Shown here one piece after another: positions 9,426 to 20,800 of a stretch of 64,000 bases of DNA. Position 1 is the stretch's first letter, and each line of letters begins with the position of its first letter. The translations under genes and the position numbers were made by a program. Source of the stretch: Macrobrachium rosenbergii (taxonomy: Eukaryota; Arthropoda; Malacostraca; Decapoda; Palaemonidae); assembly GCF_040412425.1 (NCBI RefSeq), contig NC_089788.1:70859720-70923719 (forward strand), read 5' to 3'. The notes under the pieces are model-generated. The model was not told the DNA's origin, made no database searches, and was given only the letters and a program-made list of their open reading frames with translations.

Positions 9426-11780
9426 GATAAATCTGATTGAAACTCCATTTAAGTAGAAAAAGATAAAAATCCAACTTTTTTCGCAAAAGGCTGGGGACAG
9501 ACAATCAAGAAATGTAAGTACTTCAGAGATGAAAATAGTTCATCCTTCGGGGAACTGGTGAAACACACCATAGAATAATTTAACTCACTACAGGTATGAA
9601 TGCTTGTTGCATCATCATGACATGACAAATACATTACTTCGTTTGACATTGCTGATAAACACGCGGTCAACATTAGTCATTTTTAGTAATTTCCAAGCCA
9701 TGTTTTCGCTTCCTTTTTGTTATCTGTCATTTCCCCAAGGACTAGATTATAAAATGCTATATGCCTGGACTTTCGTAACGACTCTATTTTTCAATACATA
9801 GCGATAACAGTCTTAGTTAGATAACAGTAACTCGTGTCAATTTTGCCCTGGTATCCCATGACACTGCACGCATCATAAACATCACACAACACCTTTATTT
9901 GATGTGCAACAGCCTAAAATTAAATTATTCCTCCTCTAAGACAAGTTAACCCATCAACCACTGACAAGGTGGTCTTCTACAATCTCAGCTTATCTCAATG
10001 CAGTCTTACTCTGCCACATCATCGTTACGAATCGGATATCTCTGGTCCAAAGACGAACGCTCAACGCATTCATCTTCAGTTTTAAGATTTCTTTAACATT
10101 AATTGATCTGATAATAAAAGATATTGTTGCAAGAACTCAATAATGTATTTTACATTCGTGATGCAGTGTTGGTGATCTCATGCAAACTTACACAGCTGTA
10201 AGTATTAATGATGCATCGGGGTAGGGCCAATGCCCGGTAGGATGGTCTTTCAAGTCGCCAACTGGGCAGTTCGGCAAGGGTTTCTCCCAGTAATTCTAGA
10301 GTTTGGAGTTTTTTATCAAAGCTACAAGCATCAACGCATGTGACTTTGGAGACTAGAATTTGTAGGCAAAGGTGGTTGGCAATTTTTCTCACTAGAGAAT
10401 AGAAAACATAAATATCCCTCTAAAACAAAACCCAACGGATTCAAGTCATAACTGCTTTCTCCATTCTCGGCAAATTCTCAACAGGCAGCCTGAAACTGTA
10501 TCTACGCCTCGGCAGAGAGACGAAGGTTTATCAGAGAGGCAACTCGAACATATGTCTAGGAGGTCCCCAGCTCTCTGTGCTTTATTTTCCATATTAGATT
10601 CCTCACAAAAATAATAATTCATTGCTCGTTCATACGTCTATGTATTCTCAAGTACACATGCATCAGTAAGCCGTCCACAGTGGTGTGGTTAAACTAGGCC
10701 CACACAATAATTGCAACAGTAGACTGTCAAAAATAACGGCTTTCTCTCTGGAACTTGTGGGATTTGCTGATAGAGGGACAACCTTGTCTGAGATAGTGAG
10801 TACGATAAAGGCTATCATTCTTCATAACATAATTGCGTAAACGGATGCATTAGCCAGCAAACTGGCAACAACAAATGCTTATCTTCCACAACTGCGACGC
10901 GCGTTGATGAATCTTACAGGGCCGGGTTAATTAACTATTGGATCTTCGTAAGACCTTGTCCCTTTGCCATATGTTATGCTATGCTTTCAAGATAGTCTGA
11001 ATGCCTTATTCATGTTGAAAGTGTGAAGTTATGAGACGAATGAACTTCATTTATGAGTTTCTTGTAACCAACGCCAACGAATTTCACACTGAATTCTAAA
11101 AATGTCAAACCATACCATGTACAGACTGTAATCGCCGTCATATTATCAGTTTCTCATAAGAAACCAACTTTCCAGGGGAAAATCATTGCATGTCACAAAT
11201 TTTGAAGCAGGGGAGCCTCACTATAAATCTAATAAAACTTCATGTTATACTTCTTTTCTGTAAATTTGTTCATTGTATAAAAAATCTGGTTTTCAGAAGT
11301 ATTAACGTTCATAGTATAAGTAAAACCACGTATTTATTTATAATCACCTTCTTGCTCTCATATGCAGTCAAAGAATGTTCAGCTAAACAGTAAATGTGTA
11401 TTCAATCTATAACACGCCTTGAACAAAAAAGCAGGTCAGATGATTCAAGAAATGGACAGCAAGATAAAGAATTCCAAATTTTAGAATTGAATAGCCGCAT
11501 CCGTGAGACTACGAAGGCCTACAAGGTTGAAACAGCGAAAGCGGCATACGCACAAGGTACTATCGATAAGGCAAGCAAAGGATGGCGACGTTACGACGGA
11601 TCCGAAGTGAATCTATATCGAAAGTAAAAGTTGGCACTGTGGAGAATAGCCTATTGCTTAAGGTGCGGAAACATTGACAGCAGAGTTTTTCGCTCGTTAA
11701 ACTGTTAGTCACAGCATGGATGCCTTCTCTTTGCCCATAACTCAAGTTCTGTCTAGAACAGGACTGTGTTTGTGTATGTG

Positions 11781-11782
<2 letters not shown>

Positions 11783-11845
<63 letters not shown>
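11783..11845. repeat. (GA)n microsatellite
   Basis: Perfect GA dinucleotides preceded by a short GT-rich stretch. Confidence 0.98.
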
Positions 11846-11847
<2 letters not shown>

Positions 11848-12427
11848 TAGCGTGATAGGACTGGTCTATTTCTGGTACTGTGATAAAACTAACCTATCAA
11901 AGCAAAATGTTAAGGGCAAAAAATGTGTTCTTTGGCTACGCAAAAAAATAAGAGAAGTTAACTGATAGTTGTAAACGATAAAACTACGCCTACAATGGAT
12001 TGCAAGGTCTAGTGAACTTTTGGTATTTTGATCATGGCAAGAAGATTCTTAGCTATTTTCTAGTTTCAGATACAGGCATTAGATATGAAAATGCCGGAGT
12101 ATCTACCGTTTAACATTCACTGTAATGTTCAGTGAAATCAAAGTTATCAAAATTCGTAGCACAGCAGGACAGCTGATAAGGTCCAAGAATGAAGAAACTG
12201 TATGAAACGTGGACTGGATGACAGATACTTTTTTTATGTCCGCAGGTACACGTAGACTACTTTCTTGCATGCTAGTTGATCTTGAACACGCAAAAAAGAA
12301 GTATGACAGGAAGAAAAAAGCGACACAAAAACGTAACCGTATGGATTCAACAGATTTTCTTTTGGACAGCTTATAAATCTTTATCTTGTATGGCCATTTT
12401 TCCTTAAATAGGAAATGCGTCGATGGA

Positions 12428-12444
12428 ACACACACACACACACA

Positions 12445-12520
<76 letters not shown>
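12428..12520. repeat. Compound (CA)n-(GA)n microsatellite
   Basis: About eight CA units (12428-12444), a short spacer, then a perfect GA tract from 12450 to 12520. Confidence 0.98.
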
Positions 12521-12523
<3 letters not shown>

Positions 12524-13339
12524 TGGTTCTGGCTTTCTGTCCGACCAGAGTCATAAGATGACTTGCAATGGTCATATTACCAACACTTTCCGAATCGAAT
12601 ATTCCGTGCTTAGGAATTTATTAAGGCTTTTATTCACAGCATTCAGGTGGCGTCACTATTCCAGCACCATTCGCATAAAGCAGTTAATATTCAAATCATC
12701 ATATTTATTATTGTTTATCCCTGACACACATCCTCGTTGACAAAATTTCGGATTATTGTCTAAATATAAAATGAATATATACACTTCATCCCAGTTCGTT
12801 CAACCTTCCTTCCTTCACTCTTTTGGGGTTAAGCCCCACCTCTTTTCCTTTCTCTTATTCTTGTTTCCTTCGGACTTGGGTAAAGCAACGGCACTCATTA
12901 CCACTTGCCCTGTTCTACTAACCCCCGTGCCTTAAGGAATAAAAAAAAAAAATATCGGCAGGATGAACTTGTACAGGACTGAGAACTTTCTCTCTCATTA
13001 GTAAATTGTTCTTAGCAGTGTGGATATTTGTTGTAGTATATTCTCGTACAATAGTTCACAGGGGTTTGGAAATGTTTCATAGTATATTCTGGTCCAGTAA
13101 CAAAACGTAAAAAATACCAAATGTCCTAAAGTGATGTAACTTCTTACAAGTAAGTTATAAGTTAACCTCGTATCTTTTTTAATAAATCAAAGTATTTTGG
13201 ACAAACAGATTTACCTGTAAACAAACATGTCTTCGTACCTATACATCTGATGCTTAACAAAACGTAAAAACATACGAATTTAACTACTCAAGGAAGTTCC
13301 CAAGTAAGCCGAGTTGCACATTTATTTGCAATCTCGAGG

Positions 13340-13431
13340 GATTCTACGTGACGTCACAGGCCCAATGTTTATTTACAAGCAATTTCGTCATTCTGGAAGT
13401 ATCCCGTTCCACTTAGACGAGTTATTTCCCG
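13340..13431 (+). promoter_or_regulatory. Candidate promoter and 5' non-coding exon of ARL6
   Basis: A perfect CRE/ATF palindrome, TGACGTCA, lies at 13349-13356 in locally GC-richer sequence. A textbook splice donor (CCG then GTGAGT) follows at 13432. ARL6's start-codon exon begins with a splice acceptor at 17501-17502, so a non-coding first exon must lie upstream, and this is the best candidate I can see. No transcript evidence is available, and the 4-kb gap to the next exon leaves room for others. Confidence 0.3.
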
Positions 13432-13809
13432 GTGAGTTGACTTGCAGTTAGTGATAAACTTATTCATTTTAGTCAAGCAGGGTAGGTTTATGGCGAAATA
13501 TTACTTGGATAAGCCGTACGTCAAGTGATAGGAAATATAAGACTAATAAATCATCGATTAAATAGAGCGTGGATGAGCTTAGGATGAGGTTAGTTAGGAT
13601 ACCGTATTCTAAGCTTGGTATGCAAAGCTTCTTTACATGGGGCTATGCTATTTATATATGATCAGTAAGCTTGCTAGACGTTTCAGTAATAATAGGGATT
13701 ATTAATTTGGTAGAGCTAAGTAATAGATACACGGCGGGTATTTAGCGAGAAATGGCAGTTTCTTATCGTATTTTGGTTGCTTATTTACAATTTAACGTTA
13801 TTTTTGGGG

Positions 13810-14100
13810 GTCGAATGTAATTAACCTGTAATTAACCCCTGAAGTCCACCCAAGAAGGGGTTTCCGTACGCGATGTTCACATGACAGAGCACGGCTACGT
13901 CCGGTAAGTGCAATAACTTGTTAACATAGGGGTATCCCCCCCCCCGGCCAGTACTAAACACGGCGAAGGGACATTCCAATCATTTGGCTTACAACAAACA
14001 AATGCACCGCCAGTATCAGAAGCCCTAAAAGTGTAGATAAAACCAGTTTCCAAGGTAAAAACAAGCTTGGCGCTAATACTTAGAATTACCGCAGCTGACA
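13810..14100 (+). repeat. Dispersed 300-bp repeat, copy 1 (inverted to 59065-59370)
   Basis: It shares long blocks with the reverse complement of 59065-59370: AATTAACCTGTAATTAACCC, AAGGGGTTTCC, GCAATAACTTGTTAAC, a run of C, then AGTACTAAACACGGCGAAGG and TGCACCG. Homology continues to the end of both copies through a GTAAAAACA block and TAGAATTAC. This copy lacks about 22 bases present in the other one near 59250-59272. Confidence 0.85.
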
Positions 14101-14109
14101 TTTTTCTAT

Positions 14110-14970
14110 AGGACTTTACCTGCTGAACAAGAATTTAAAGTAATATCTTGTCGCTCGGCTGTAATTAAGCTGTGAATTATCTTAGAACTGGTGTGGTAAA
14201 ACCCTTTCGAGAATAGCTAACAGTAAGGGAAACCCGTTGGGAATTTGGGTTTTTTGGTGGGGTAAATAACTTAGGAAAAGGTTTTGGTACCTTATTGTTG
14301 TATTTCCTGTTATATATGTCATTTGGAACACGAAAAATAAGCGTAAAAAGAAGGGCGACTAAATGGATAGTGGGAGCTGTTCCAAAGGCACTTTTCATTC
14401 ATTACTAGTACTACTTATTCTAAGCCTTAACACGCATGCGCTAGCTTTCAGTTCATGAATCAGCAGCTACTGGTTTTCTGCGCTTAGCGAGAAGTGCGAG
14501 AGACTGACAATTGACGTTTTCCAGAGTTATTTCACTTACTGAACAAGGATTTAAAGTAATTACCTCTTGCCAGAACATACAAGCTAGCATGAATCTTTAA
14601 AAATGCAGATAAGGTGCGCAGCGCCGTTCTGCTACGGCGACCTATAGAGGCCAACCAAGTCGAAAGCGGAAATGATAATGTTTTGTTTCCCATTTACGAA
14701 AGCTTCGAATAGTGTGCAGTGGAGCTAGACTATGGCAACTGACGTTTTTCTGTGTTATTTTACTTGCTTTACAAGAGTTTAAGATAATATTTTGCCGGTC
14801 AGCTGCTACTAATACTGTAATTTAACCTTGAGCTGTGTGCAACCCACTGGTACAGACGTGCAGTTTTCAATGGTCAGTTACATTTTAGTTACAGCCGACC
14901 GACAAAATCTTTTAAATTCTTGTTCAGCACAACATAGGAAAATGTAAATTGCCATAGGCTAGCTCACCGC
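14110..14970. repeat. About 100-bp module, three direct copies and one inverted
   Basis: A module with the core CTGAACAAGAATTTAAA followed by GTAATAT and a TTGYCGGTCGGCTG-like stretch occurs near 14122, 14539 and 14764 on the + strand and near 14885-14960 on the - strand. The third and fourth copies also share GGAGCTAG, CTATGGCAA and an ACTAA end. Copies differ at 10-25 percent of positions by eye. No coding content. Confidence 0.75.
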
Positions 14971-15182
14971 AGACAGCTGGCTTAGAATTACCGGCGAAGC
15001 ATAGCTTACACCTAATGTTGGGGCACACTGTAAATTGGGAATCCTACAGTTTAGGGGTCCAAAATCAGTGCGTGACGTAAAGTCAAGATCAGCATGCCCA
15101 TTGGCAAAACTAAGCAAGAGCTCTGCATCAGGTAATACTTTGGAAAGTAGTTTATCCTATAGTATTTTGGTTGCGGTAAAAT

Positions 15183-15800
15183 TTTCCTTTAGTTGCACGG
15201 TCTGATTCCCACCAGTTGCTGACCGGAACAGGGTTGCTGCCTACCCCCCCCGCCAGGTCAGGTCACATTGCCCTAAGTTAGGTTAGGTAGGTAAGATCTG
15301 GTTAGGGTTAATTTTTGGAAGATTCCAGCCACCTCCCACATTGTAATATCCACCTCCCACATTGTAATTTATATTTTTCTTGGGTAAAACACATCAAAAC
15401 AAAAAAATTCATCTCAATATATGATCTTCGCAAATGCCTATTAAGAGAAAAATAATTAATCAAATTACGACTTATAAGGTAAGACAATACCAGCCCCCCA
15501 CCCCCTCTGTAGCTAATACGGCAAAATTGTGACCAGTAAACACCCCTAGGTTACGTCAGGTTGGTGTTTTTAGGTGTTTTTAGTGCCCTATCATTTCCTT
15601 GCCATTTTTGTATGAAAACCCAAAATGGTTTTTCATGCAAAAATGGCTAGCTGGAACCTTCCGAATTGGCTGGCTGGAGTCTTCCGAAAAATTACCCTGG
15701 TTAGGTTAGGACCTGGCATTACAGGAAAGGTAATGTCTATTTATGTATGGGGAACCTGTTCCAGTCGATGACTGGCAGGAATCAGGCCGCGCAACAAAAG
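15183..15800. repeat. 620-bp foldback (large imperfect inverted repeat)
   Basis: The outer arms pair: 15183-15230 (GTTGCACGGTCTGATTCC, then TGACCGGAACAGG) is the inverse of 15750-15800 (CCTGTTCCAGTC, then GGAATCAGGCCGCGCAAC). Further in, 15302-15331 (GGTTAGGGTTAATTTTTGG, then AAGATTCCAGCCA) pairs with 15670-15710. A central hairpin sits at 15601-15646. TTAGG runs and a run of eight C lie within the left arm. No coding content. Confidence 0.75.
15601..15646. repeat. Strong hairpin inside the foldback
   Basis: GCCATTTTTGTATGAAAA and TTTTCATGCAAAAATGGC are inverse copies with a single mismatch, which would be a G-U pair in RNA, around a loop of about 10 bases. Confidence 0.85.
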
Positions 15801-15867
15801 TAAAGCTTTATCTTGGCTGCTCATCAAGAATTTATTTATTTATTTATTTTTTTTTTTTGTCGGTTGA

Positions 15868-15900
15868 CAGTAATTAACCCGAAATTAACCTCAGAAGTTG
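15868..15900 (+). repeat. Short fragment related to the 13.8-kb repeat
   Basis: The text AGTAATTAACCCGAAATTAA followed by CCTCAGAAGTTG resembles the left end of the 13810 repeat. It is preceded by a poly-T stretch. Confidence 0.4.
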
Positions 15901-16019
15901 TACGCTGGCCATCCTGGAATGCTATCGCGCATGTATAGTGCTATAGGGGAGCTTTTAGTAAAAAGTGGAGTTTACTTCACCGGGGCCTTTGCCCTCCAAC
16001 TAAGTAACACAGCCTGCTA

Positions 16020-16060
16020 GGCTAGGTTAGGTTAGGTTAGGGTATGTTAGATTAGTTGTT
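16020..16060 (+). repeat. Interstitial TTAGG repeats
   Basis: Four to five TTAGG pentamers in a row with one variant. The same pentamer is scattered through 15270-15300, 15700-15712 and 58943-58970. TTAGG is the common arthropod telomere unit. Confidence 0.7.
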
Positions 16061-16357
16061 TCTTTTATAATAGGTTTCCTTAGCCAATCCCTTCTTAAAC
16101 ATATAGCTCCCTGATGAATTGTGCATGCGCGGAACCATTCCATAACAACAACATGGCGATCCAGTCTTTCTCCAGACGTTTCCAAAACCCTGCGTTCCCA
16201 AAGGATCCCAACTATGTTAGGTAGATATGAGGTTAATAATAATTGAACGACAGTAAACAACACTACCTCCTTCATCAACAACACTAAAAATATAGGAAAA
16301 ATCAATTAAGCTCTTGCTTAGAAATACCAAAATATTTTTTGAACCATGGAAAACAAT

Positions 16358-16526
16358 GATAAAATGAGCAGTTTATCTGCTTACAGAAGCAGAGATTGTA
16401 AAAAAAGAAAGGGAATAAAGGGGGAACATAAATAACCAAATATATGGCTTAGGAGATACAGACCCATAGAATTTTGAGAAAATCGTAAAGCTATGCTTCT
16501 GTAAGCAGATAAACTGTCCATTTATC
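16358..16526. mobile_element. Small MITE-like element, 169 bp, 36-bp TIRs
   Basis: The left end (GATAAAATGAGCAGTTTATC, then TGCTTACAGAAGCAGAG) and the reverse complement of the right end (GATAAATGGACAGTTTATCT, then GCTTACAGAAGCATAG) differ by only a few bases. No coding capacity. The superfamily is unknown. Confidence 0.75.
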
Positions 16527-16706
16527 AAAAAGTGGCTGTTGAAGAGCTAGAGCCCGTGCCAGGTTCTTAACTGGTTCCTGGGTCTTAAAATGTCACTCCA
16601 CAACACAGTTGGAGCACACTACATTATTCTTAAGTCTTCAGTGCGGATAAATTACATTAAGTTCCTATTTAATAAGTTGAAGTATTAGAGTATACAGTAT
16701 TTCTAG

Positions 16707-16737
<31 letters not shown>

Positions 16738-17502
16738 CTGTACATTTGCTTTTTGCACATTTTAGCTGTTCTGGGTACTATGTTAGCATAGTGTCCGTTA
16801 TTAAGCCTTTTCTACATTTTTTCTTAGTATGTACAGTAATCTGTTTTTGTCAGGTTAATTTTTTCTGTGTAAAGTATTACTGCCTGTGGTACTGCAGGAC
16901 TATATTTTGTAAAATTTTTAATTCATTATCAAGCATCATTCTGCATATAGTTTTCCCCATCATCAAGCCTGGACATATGTCTCATACTTCCAGGTAACAT
17001 TATAGTAGCCTCACATCTAGTTTTCTCCAGTCTTCTTCAATGGCTTGGTGCCATTGCCTAGCATTTTAGAGAGTGTGCCACCTACTCATTCTAAAGGAAG
17101 ATTATGAACATTTGAGCCATGTTATTTACAGTATCACATTGTCCTGAAAAGGGTACTTTGTCTGGATCAAAGCACAGACAAGGATGATGGTAGGCAACAA
17201 GCCAATGCATCTGAAGAAGCCTTACTTTTTCCTTGACAGCCCACACCCTAGCCCTTGTGTTCTAATGCAGCTGGTTCAGAAGACGCAATGAGTTGTCAAA
17301 GTTTCCATCTGTGACCCAAAGGAGATTTACCTAGTACAGTAGTAACCTTTGTGCTGTTAAAAAATAGCAATTCATCTTCTTCCTCTTTTAAGATATGATT
17401 GTGTGGGGACTTGCACAAACACATGAAAAGCAAAACATGAGTGAAGTGTGTATTGAAAAAGGTAATTGTATTTTAATAAGAAATATATATATTTTTTTTC
17501 AG
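16527..17502. other. Upstream of the ARL6 start-codon exon, no gene seen
   Basis: Probably intronic or promoter sequence of ARL6. It contains a poly-T run (16707-16733) and ends with a polypyrimidine tract and AG acceptor at 17501-17502. Confidence 0.5.
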
Positions 17503-17671
17503 ATTCTACTTTTCATCCTAAGAAGTTTTCAACTGGAGAAAGAAAAATGAAGTGCCGCAAGAACTAAACTTATATAATTGATTACTGTATTAAGAAAAAC
17601 TATTAAGAAGTGTGAAATTACTTAAATATATTGATATTCAGCTTGTGAACGGTTTACTTGTAATTTTGACC
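17503..17671 (+). other. ARL6: ARL6 5' UTR part of the start-codon exon
   Basis: The acceptor AG at 17501-17502 follows a long T-rich tract. The leader holds a six-codon upstream ORF at 17547-17567 that ends before the main start. No in-frame ATG precedes 17672; a GTG at 17612 opens the same frame but is not a plausible start here. Confidence 0.6.
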
Positions 17672-17849
17672 ATGGGAATGTTCGACAAATTAGCATTTTT
17701 CCTTGGCTTGAAGAAAAGAGAAGCTAGTGTTTTAGTCATAGGCCTGGACAACTCGGGAAAGTCTACCATGTTGAACCACTTCAAAACCGAAGACCAGAAG
17801 ACTGCAGAAATCGTCCCTACTGTTGGCTTCAATGTTGAAAAATTTAAAG
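17672..17849 (+). CDS. ARL6: ARL6 coding exon 1 (residues 1-59 plus one base)
   Basis: It starts at the ATG in GACCATGG and ends AAAG before GTATAG. It carries the N-terminal helix, the P-loop and switch I. It leaves one base of codon 60. Confidence 0.95.
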
Positions 17850-20800
17850 GTATAGTAACCTACCATTTTCCTGTAGACAGTACAGTATTTTATATGAATT
17901 AGGTGACGCAGGCGACTCGTAATCCTGCAACCAACAAGCCTTCATGTATTTTCATGGGAGATGTTGCCACTATGTATCTATTCATGACCTGTTATGAAAT
18001 GGAAAATTGAAATGAATGAAAACTATTACTGTACAGTATTTAGAGAAAACATATACTGTAGTATACATTTTTGGATTGGTGTTTGCAAACTGGATTTGTT
18101 TCTAGCCTCTGAAGGATAACTAGGTAAATTAAAACTGAAAGTTTTTGGTATTGCCTATGTTGATCAAATGAACACATGAACACGTTACAACTTATATTAG
18201 TCATCAATTTTTCATTGAAATTTGGCACTAGGAAATGGAAAATGGTGGCTGTCATATACTGAGTCTAATGTAGCATTTGTCAACTCTTAGTCAGTTGTGA
18301 TGCTGGAGTATTCTCATTAATTTAAGTTAGTTTTTAAATGAAGTGTTACAGAAATATATATTTGTTCTACCTATTGGCACCTAATTATGACAGGAAACCA
18401 ACCAAAAACCATTGTCACTAGCTTCTTAATGGACTAGTGCTTGTAGAGGATTTAGTTTATGGTGAATTTTTAGTGTTCCTGCACAAATACATTATCACTT
18501 ATTTGACACATGCCTAAATTGATGGTGTAGAGGTAAGATCATGTAATAGTGAAGAAAGTGCCAATGCCAGTAATTATTAATTCTCTTGCTGATTTTAAAA
18601 ACTGTGCTTCCTTGCATTCACAAAAATTACTTATCATATAGTGATTAACTCGTGGTTGACCTTACCATCAGTGTCTGTTTCATGAAAGACAAGAAAATCC
18701 ATTGTCATTGTTTAGAAGGATGATGCTTCAACAATTTTGACTCAAGATGGGCTTGTCTTTGAAAGTAATGAGGAAGATGACTGCATAATATTACAGTGCT
18801 GGGCTTGTCATAACAGTACTATTCAGATTACTGGCCTTAAAATTTGGTGATTCTAATGTACTATATTGTCTTTTAAAATTAATTTTTCATTTAGAAAATG
18901 GGAGAAACATTTTGGTTTACCAGGTCTACTTTTGCATCCTTTTGAGAGCCTGCTGTTAATTGGAGGCGTCTCTTTCATTTACTGACACTTAAGTGTCTTT
19001 TCTTTTGAGAGCCTTACATGAACTTTTTTTGGCAAGTGTTTTTCATGGTAAAGACAGATCCTTGGCAGGAGTGGTAATGGTGGTGGTTTTCTTGATCTCC
19101 ACACTGACTGGTATCTTAATGACTTTGGTAAGAACATTAAATCTTGTTCTTTCAGAGCACAAAATTTACTTAGAAAATTGTAGCTGTGTATTTTCCCAGA
19201 AGCCAGTGTGGCCATGTTCTGACTAGGTTAATTTATACAAGCTGAGAGAACATTGGCACATTGGTGCAACCAGGGTTTAATGAGGAGACAATATCAGTGC
19301 ACTCCTCTAGAGCTAGATGGTCAACTTGCCTATCCCATTTATAAGATAGCATGTTTTACAGCTTGTTTAAATAGTGATATTCAGTGAGTCTTTTGGTTGT
19401 GCACAGCTAAGCAACATCGCAACAAGAGTGTCTTGCAGAGCAGTATGAAAGGTTCCTAACAGCATCTCTTCAGCCCATGGGCTACATTTCCTTCTGCCTT
19501 ATAACCTTTGGTCCTTCCCTGCCTAGATGTCCAACTTCTTTAACATAGTGTTGCTCCAGTTTTCATTCCTCATTTGAGAAGAAGTGTTTCTAATTAGCCT
19601 AGGAAGAAATGCAGTTCATGGGTTGGGTTAAATTACCCTATAATAATGTCAATAGCATGGCAGTGTTTGTGTTGTGCTTCGTTTTAGCTCAAATGTTTCA
19701 TTTTAACCATACCAGCCAGCCCTCTGGTGTAACTAGTGTCTGTTTCTTACAACTATAGATGAAAATATACTTACAGTTGGACTCAATTGGAGTGATTTAG
19801 AATTTTCAGACACAAATAGATGCAAAATATAGTGACAGCATCTGTCTCATAGGATTTAATTGATGTGGATAATTAAAAATCTAAATTTCTTGTAGTCTTT
19901 GTCGTACATGCATGTGAAATAATCATATATCCTTTGATCACTCTGTAATCACCTTATTCATGTTAAAGAATTTTAAAATTTTGACATTAGTAGAGGGTAT
20001 TTGAAGCTTGCCAAACATTTATCATTCAAGTCAGTGGCCTTGTGGGCTCGTTCCATATGAATAGGGTTAGTGCTCTGAATAATAATACTGTAATAATTTG
20101 AATATGCTACATACTGTGGTGTAATTTGTGGACATATACATGTCTCAAATGTTATACACGACATATATTTTTAAGAGGCACTTTATTTTTTGTTATAACA
20201 GGGCCATAAGCTTGTATACTACATAAATTTAGAATTGAACAAATCATAAGTTTGGAAGAATTTGTTTCTATTAGAACAAATGTTCCCAATTTTTATGTGT
20301 TATCCAGGGTGAAAACTCTTCCATTGTTTCCCAGTGTAAACTATTCATTGAAGCTCCTTTAACTCAGATTGCTTCTTAACCATACTGAAAAGTCAAGGCT
20401 TACATGAAGTGAATGTTTGTTTGATGGAAACATCAGGATCATTTTGTGAATTTTATGAATTGTTTGCCATGTTCCTTTGTGCATGAACCAAGAATGAAAG
20501 ACTTTTGGAAGTGCAGTAATTAATGAAAGCCAGGTAGGCATTATGTCCTTGGAAACATTTCTAACTTACAGTTTTTATATTTTGCCCCTGAATCATGATA
20601 AGTATTATAATTCATTTTAATTTTTGTTTATTCATTTGTCATCTGACTCCAGATTTGTCTTTCTTTTGCTTACTCAGGAGAGGGTAAACATTGTGTTGTA
20701 TAGTATCCTTCCTCTGTAGTTGAATATATGTGGAATATTAAAAAAGTTGAAATGATTTGTGAGGTAATGATACATATAAAGGAACAGTAGTTAGCAAAAA

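Larger units (their letters stand above)
9426..13339. other. Intergenic, no gene seen
   Basis: AT-rich sequence with two GA-type microsatellites. Open frames at 10150-10392 (-) and 11394-11627 (+) show no recognisable domain and I do not call them genes. Confidence 0.55.

Noticed and set aside
17612..17671. N-terminal extension of ARL6 starting at GTG
   Set aside because: It has no ATG, does not match ARL6 N-termini, and the ATG at 17672 has a strong context and the expected MG start.
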